A stretch of 33,917 bases of DNA, taken from the NCBI GenBank assembly GCA_020719845.1, contig DYPP01000024.1, forward strand, positions 1 through 33,917, written 5' to 3'. The position numbers and the translations under genes are program-made. Positions 31,753 through 33,917 of the stretch are shown here, piece by piece. Below the pieces are notes generated by a model. The model was not told the DNA's origin and did not search any database. It was given only the letters and a program-made list of their open reading frames with translations. The DNA comes from Treponema denticola (GTDB lineage: Bacteria; Spirochaetota; Spirochaetia; Treponematales; Breznakiellaceae). Numbering within the stretch: the first letter of the stretch is position 1; each line of letters starts with the position of its first letter.

Positions 31753-33468
31753 ATGCAGTATTCGGGTTCACGCATTCTGATCGAATCCCTGATCGAACAA
31801 GGGGTGGATACGATTTTCGGTTATCCCGGCGGAGCGATGCTCAACGTCTACGACGAGCTGCACAAGCAGCAAGCCCGGATCCGGCACATCCTGACCAGCC
31901 ACGAGCAGCACGCCGCCCATGCCGCCGACGGCTACGCGCGCTCCACCGGCAAGGTCGGGGTCTGCATGGCCACCTCCGGTCCGGGGGCCACCAACCTGGT
32001 GACCGGCATCGCCACGGCCTACATGGATTCCAGCCCCATCGTGGCCATCACGGCCAACGTACCCAATTCCCTGCTGGGCAAGGACAGCTTTCAGGAAGTG
32101 GACATCGCCGGGGTGACCATGCCCATCGTCAAGCACAACTGGATCGTCAAGGACGTCCACGACCTGGCCGAGGTGGTGCGGGAAGCCTTTATTGTAGCCA
32201 AGTCGGGCCGCCCCGGACCGGTGCTGATCGACCTGCCCAAGGACGTCACCGCCGCCCTGGCCGAGTGGGTCCCCCTGGCGGACCGGCTGAAGAGCCTTTC
32301 CGGCGCCACCCAGTCCCGGGCGGAGCGCCTGCTGGCCAAGGCGTCCCAGGTGCGGTATACGGCGGAGGACATCCGGACCGCGGTCCGCCTGCTGAGCGAA
32401 GCCAGGCGGCCCTTTCTCTACGCCGGCGGCGGGGTGATCAGCTCCGACGCCTGCGGGGAGCTCAAGACCCTGGCGGAACGGCTCAATTCTCCGGTCAGCC
32501 TGACCCTCATGGGGTTGGGCTGCTTTCCCCAGACCCACGCCCTGTGCACCGGCATGATCGGCATGCACGGCACCGTGGCCAGCAACCAGGCGGCCCAGAA
32601 GGCGGACCTGCTGGTGGCCATCGGCGCCCGGTTCTCCGACCGGGTGGTCAGCAAGGTGGAAAAATTCGCCCCCCAGGCCAAGATCCTGCACCTGGACATC
32701 GATCCGGCGGAAATCAACAAGAACGTCAAGTCCGAACACTGGGTCATCGGGGACCTTAAAAAGGTGCTGGCCGAAATCCTGCAAAATCTGCCCCAGAATA
32801 CGGTCAGCGAATGGAACGGCGACATCGCGGAATGGAAAAAGATGGTGCCCGCCGCCCACTCCCGGGACGTGCCCCTGCTGCCGCGCTTCATCATGGAAGA
32901 AGTAGCCCGGAAGCTGGGACCCGAGGCGGTGGTGGCCACCGACGTCGGCCAGCACCAGATGTGGGCCGCCCAGTTCTATCCGCTGACCCGGCCGCGGTCC
33001 TTCGTCAGTTCCGGCGGGCTGGGCACCATGGGCTTCGGCATGGGCGCCGCGGTGGGGTCCAAGGTGGGCAATCCCGACCGGCCGGTGGTGCTGTTTTCCG
33101 GGGACGGCTCGTTCCGCATGAACAGCGGCGAGCTGGCCACCCTGTTCAACTACCATATTCCCATCCTGATCGTCGTGCTGAACAACCAGGTGCTGGGCAT
33201 GGTCCGCCAGTGGCAGACCCTCTTCTACGACGAGCGCTACGCGGAAACGACGTTGCACCGGCCGCCGGATTTTGTTAAATTGGCCGACGCCTACGGCCAG
33301 GCCGGATTCCGGGTGGAAGACGAAAAGGGCTTTCTGCAAGCCCTGGACGGGGCGACGGCGATCCTGGCGGAGGGGCGCAGCGTGCTGATCGAAGCCCGGA
33401 TCGACATGGACGAGCAGGTGCTGCCCATGGTCCCCGGCGGCAAGGCCATCGACGAGCAGATCTGGTAG
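31753..33468 (+). CDS. ilvB: Acetolactate synthase catalytic (large) subunit
   Basis: ThDP- and FAD-dependent condensation of two pyruvates (or pyruvate with 2-oxobutyrate). The N-terminal domain has GYPGGAML and the cofactor-activating Glu51 in SHEQHAAHAADGYA. The middle FAD-binding domain has FLYAGGGVIS. The C-terminal ThDP motif runs from GDGSFRMNSGEL to VVLNNQ. The length, 571 aa, is normal, with no inserted or missing part. No gap separates it from leuB, whose last codons hold its GGAGG ribosome site. It is the last large gene of the operon. Confidence 0.97.
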   Translation: MQYSGSRILIESLIEQGVDTIFGYPGGAMLNVYDELHKQQARIRHILTSHEQHAAHAADGYARSTGKVGVCMATSGPGATNLVTGIATAYMDSSPIVAITANVPNSLLGKDSFQEVDIAGVTMPIVKHNWIVKDVHDLAEVVREAFIVAKSGRPGPVLIDLPKDVTAALAEWVPLADRLKSLSGATQSRAERLLAKASQVRYTAEDIRTAVRLLSEARRPFLYAGGGVISSDACGELKTLAERLNSPVSLTLMGLGCFPQTHALCTGMIGMHGTVASNQAAQKADLLVAIGARFSDRVVSKVEKFAPQAKILHLDIDPAEINKNVKSEHWVIGDLKKVLAEILQNLPQNTVSEWNGDIAEWKKMVPAAHSRDVPLLPRFIMEEVARKLGPEAVVATDVGQHQMWAAQFYPLTRPRSFVSSGGLGTMGFGMGAAVGSKVGNPDRPVVLFSGDGSFRMNSGELATLFNYHIPILIVVLNNQVLGMVRQWQTLFYDERYAETTLHRPPDFVKLADAYGQAGFRVEDEKGFLQALDGATAILAEGRSVLIEARIDMDEQVLPMVPGGKAIDEQIW

Positions 33469-33494
33469 CCGCGATTCCCGCCTGAAAGGGAGCG

Positions 33495-33526
33495 CATTCC
33501 CGGCTGGTCTTGACCTTCCGGGAATG
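33495..33526 (+). terminator. Stem-loop after ilvB
   Basis: A 9-bp stem (CATTCCCGG 33495-33503 with 33518-33526) followed at once by a second, 7-bp stem (GGGTTGC 33526-33532 with GCAACCC 33542-33548) that ends just before the next ATG. There is no T-run, so termination is uncertain; the second stem may limit translation of the small downstream gene. Confidence 0.4.
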
Positions 33527-33549
33527 GGTTGCCCAGGCTGCGCAACCCG

Positions 33550-33759
33550 ATGAAAACGCCGGTCTGCAAGTGGTTTTCCGTTTGTCCCATGAAGCGCTTT
33601 AACGAGCGTGGCTTGGTAGCCGACGCCGTCATTGCGGCGTACTGCAAAGGGAACTGGGCCAACTGCGTCCGGTACCAGAAGGAAGAAGCCGGCATCTACC
33701 ACAGCGACGCCCTGCTGCCCGACGGAACCTTGGACGAAAAGTTGGCCCGGGATGGATGA
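33550..33759 (+). CDS. Small cysteine-motif protein (69 aa)
   Basis: A 69-residue protein with four conserved-looking cysteines in the pattern CKWFxVCPM, YCKGNWxxCVRY, and a C-terminal LLPDGTLDEKL. Similar short proteins occur in many anaerobes, often labelled as a uracil-DNA glycosylase-related family, but this fragment has none of a glycosylase's catalytic parts. The cysteines could bind a metal or iron-sulfur cluster. The ATG at 33550 gives MKTPVCKWF; there is no clear ribosome site, and the preceding sequence is a hairpin. Function unknown. Confidence 0.7.
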   Translation: MKTPVCKWFSVCPMKRFNERGLVADAVIAAYCKGNWANCVRYQKEEAGIYHSDALLPDGTLDEKLARDG

Positions 33760-33917
33760 CTTACCGGTAATGCGCTTACCATGTTGCCTCGCCCGCATTC
33801 GTTTCCGCCGCATCGACCAAGGCAATCGGTGCCCGGGATATTTCTTCCTTTTTGGCATTTTAGAGAATGAGAGTCTGATCTTCCTGAAGCAGGGCAACGT
33901 CAACATCGAGGGCTGTA
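33752..33917 (+). CDS. Possible partial gene running off the window
   Basis: A frame opens at ATG 33752, overlapping the end of the small cysteine gene by 8 nt, and stays open for 55 codons to the window edge. The segment includes GYFFLFGILENESLIFLKQ. Its codon third positions are less GC-rich than the operon's. The opposite strand also shows a short open tail ending at 33860, so direction is not certain. Confidence 0.28.
   Translation, partial: MDDLPVMRLPCCLARIRFRRIDQGNRCPGYFFLFGILENESLIFLKQGNVNIEGC

Noticed and set aside
31768-33906. A 712-codon minus-strand open frame opposite ilvB
   Set aside because: Shadow of the acetolactate synthase gene; composition is low-complexity His/Gly/Val/Asp and has no domain logic. 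Similar long antisense frames at 14807-16771, 18358-19869, 23867-25792 and 27417-28679 were dismissed for the same reason.

Overview
The window is a high-GC bacterial chromosome segment, densely packed and rich in core metabolic genes. No rRNA, tRNA, CRISPR array or intact transposase gene was seen. Several features fit a spirochaete, perhaps of the Treponema lineage: the mid-sized eukaryote-like NAD glutamate dehydrogenase, the very large GH13 enzyme coupled to a GH77 enzyme, citramalate-based isoleucine synthesis, and scattered hairpin repeats. This is inference from gene content, not a phylogenetic result.

Layout. (1) 1-1368: threonine synthase on the plus strand. (2) 1416-8571, minus strand: a 4-alpha-glucanotransferase translationally coupled to a giant alpha-amylase-family enzyme, then an HD-domain gene broken by a 168-bp hairpin MITE. 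(3) 8827-11917: a UlaG-like metallo-hydrolase, a CorA channel and a Sua5/TsaC tRNA-modification enzyme. (4) 12016-22454, minus strand: a sensor kinase and response regulator, a glutamate/aspartate-type symporter, an Asp/Glu racemase, an NAD glutamate dehydrogenase, a HAD phosphatase and a GNAT-histidine-kinase fusion protein. (5) 22689-23708: an HDAC-family deacetylase. (6) 23852-33468, plus strand: a fused DAHP synthase-prephenate dehydratase, then ilvN-ilvC-leuA-cimA-leuB-ilvB. A small cysteine-motif protein and a possible partial gene follow.

How they work together. The kinase's Cache domain carries the spaced Y/R/W/Y/D residues of the dCache_1AA amino-acid sensor motif. Next to it lie genes for uptake, racemisation and oxidative deamination of acidic amino acids, so region 4 reads as a sense-import-catabolise module. 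Region 6 makes branched-chain amino acids from pyruvate and its derivatives, with the aromatic entry and phenylalanine exit enzymes fused at its head. IlvD and LeuCD are not in the window.

Two themes cut across the map. First, three short hairpin elements disrupt or decorate genes: one splits the HD gene, one supplies the stop codons of two convergent genes, and one lies between promoter and coding region of the kinase. The first two clearly belong to one family. Second, several isolated genes lack a usable Shine-Dalgarno and have a TANNNT box 6-7 nt before the ATG, which suggests leaderless transcripts.
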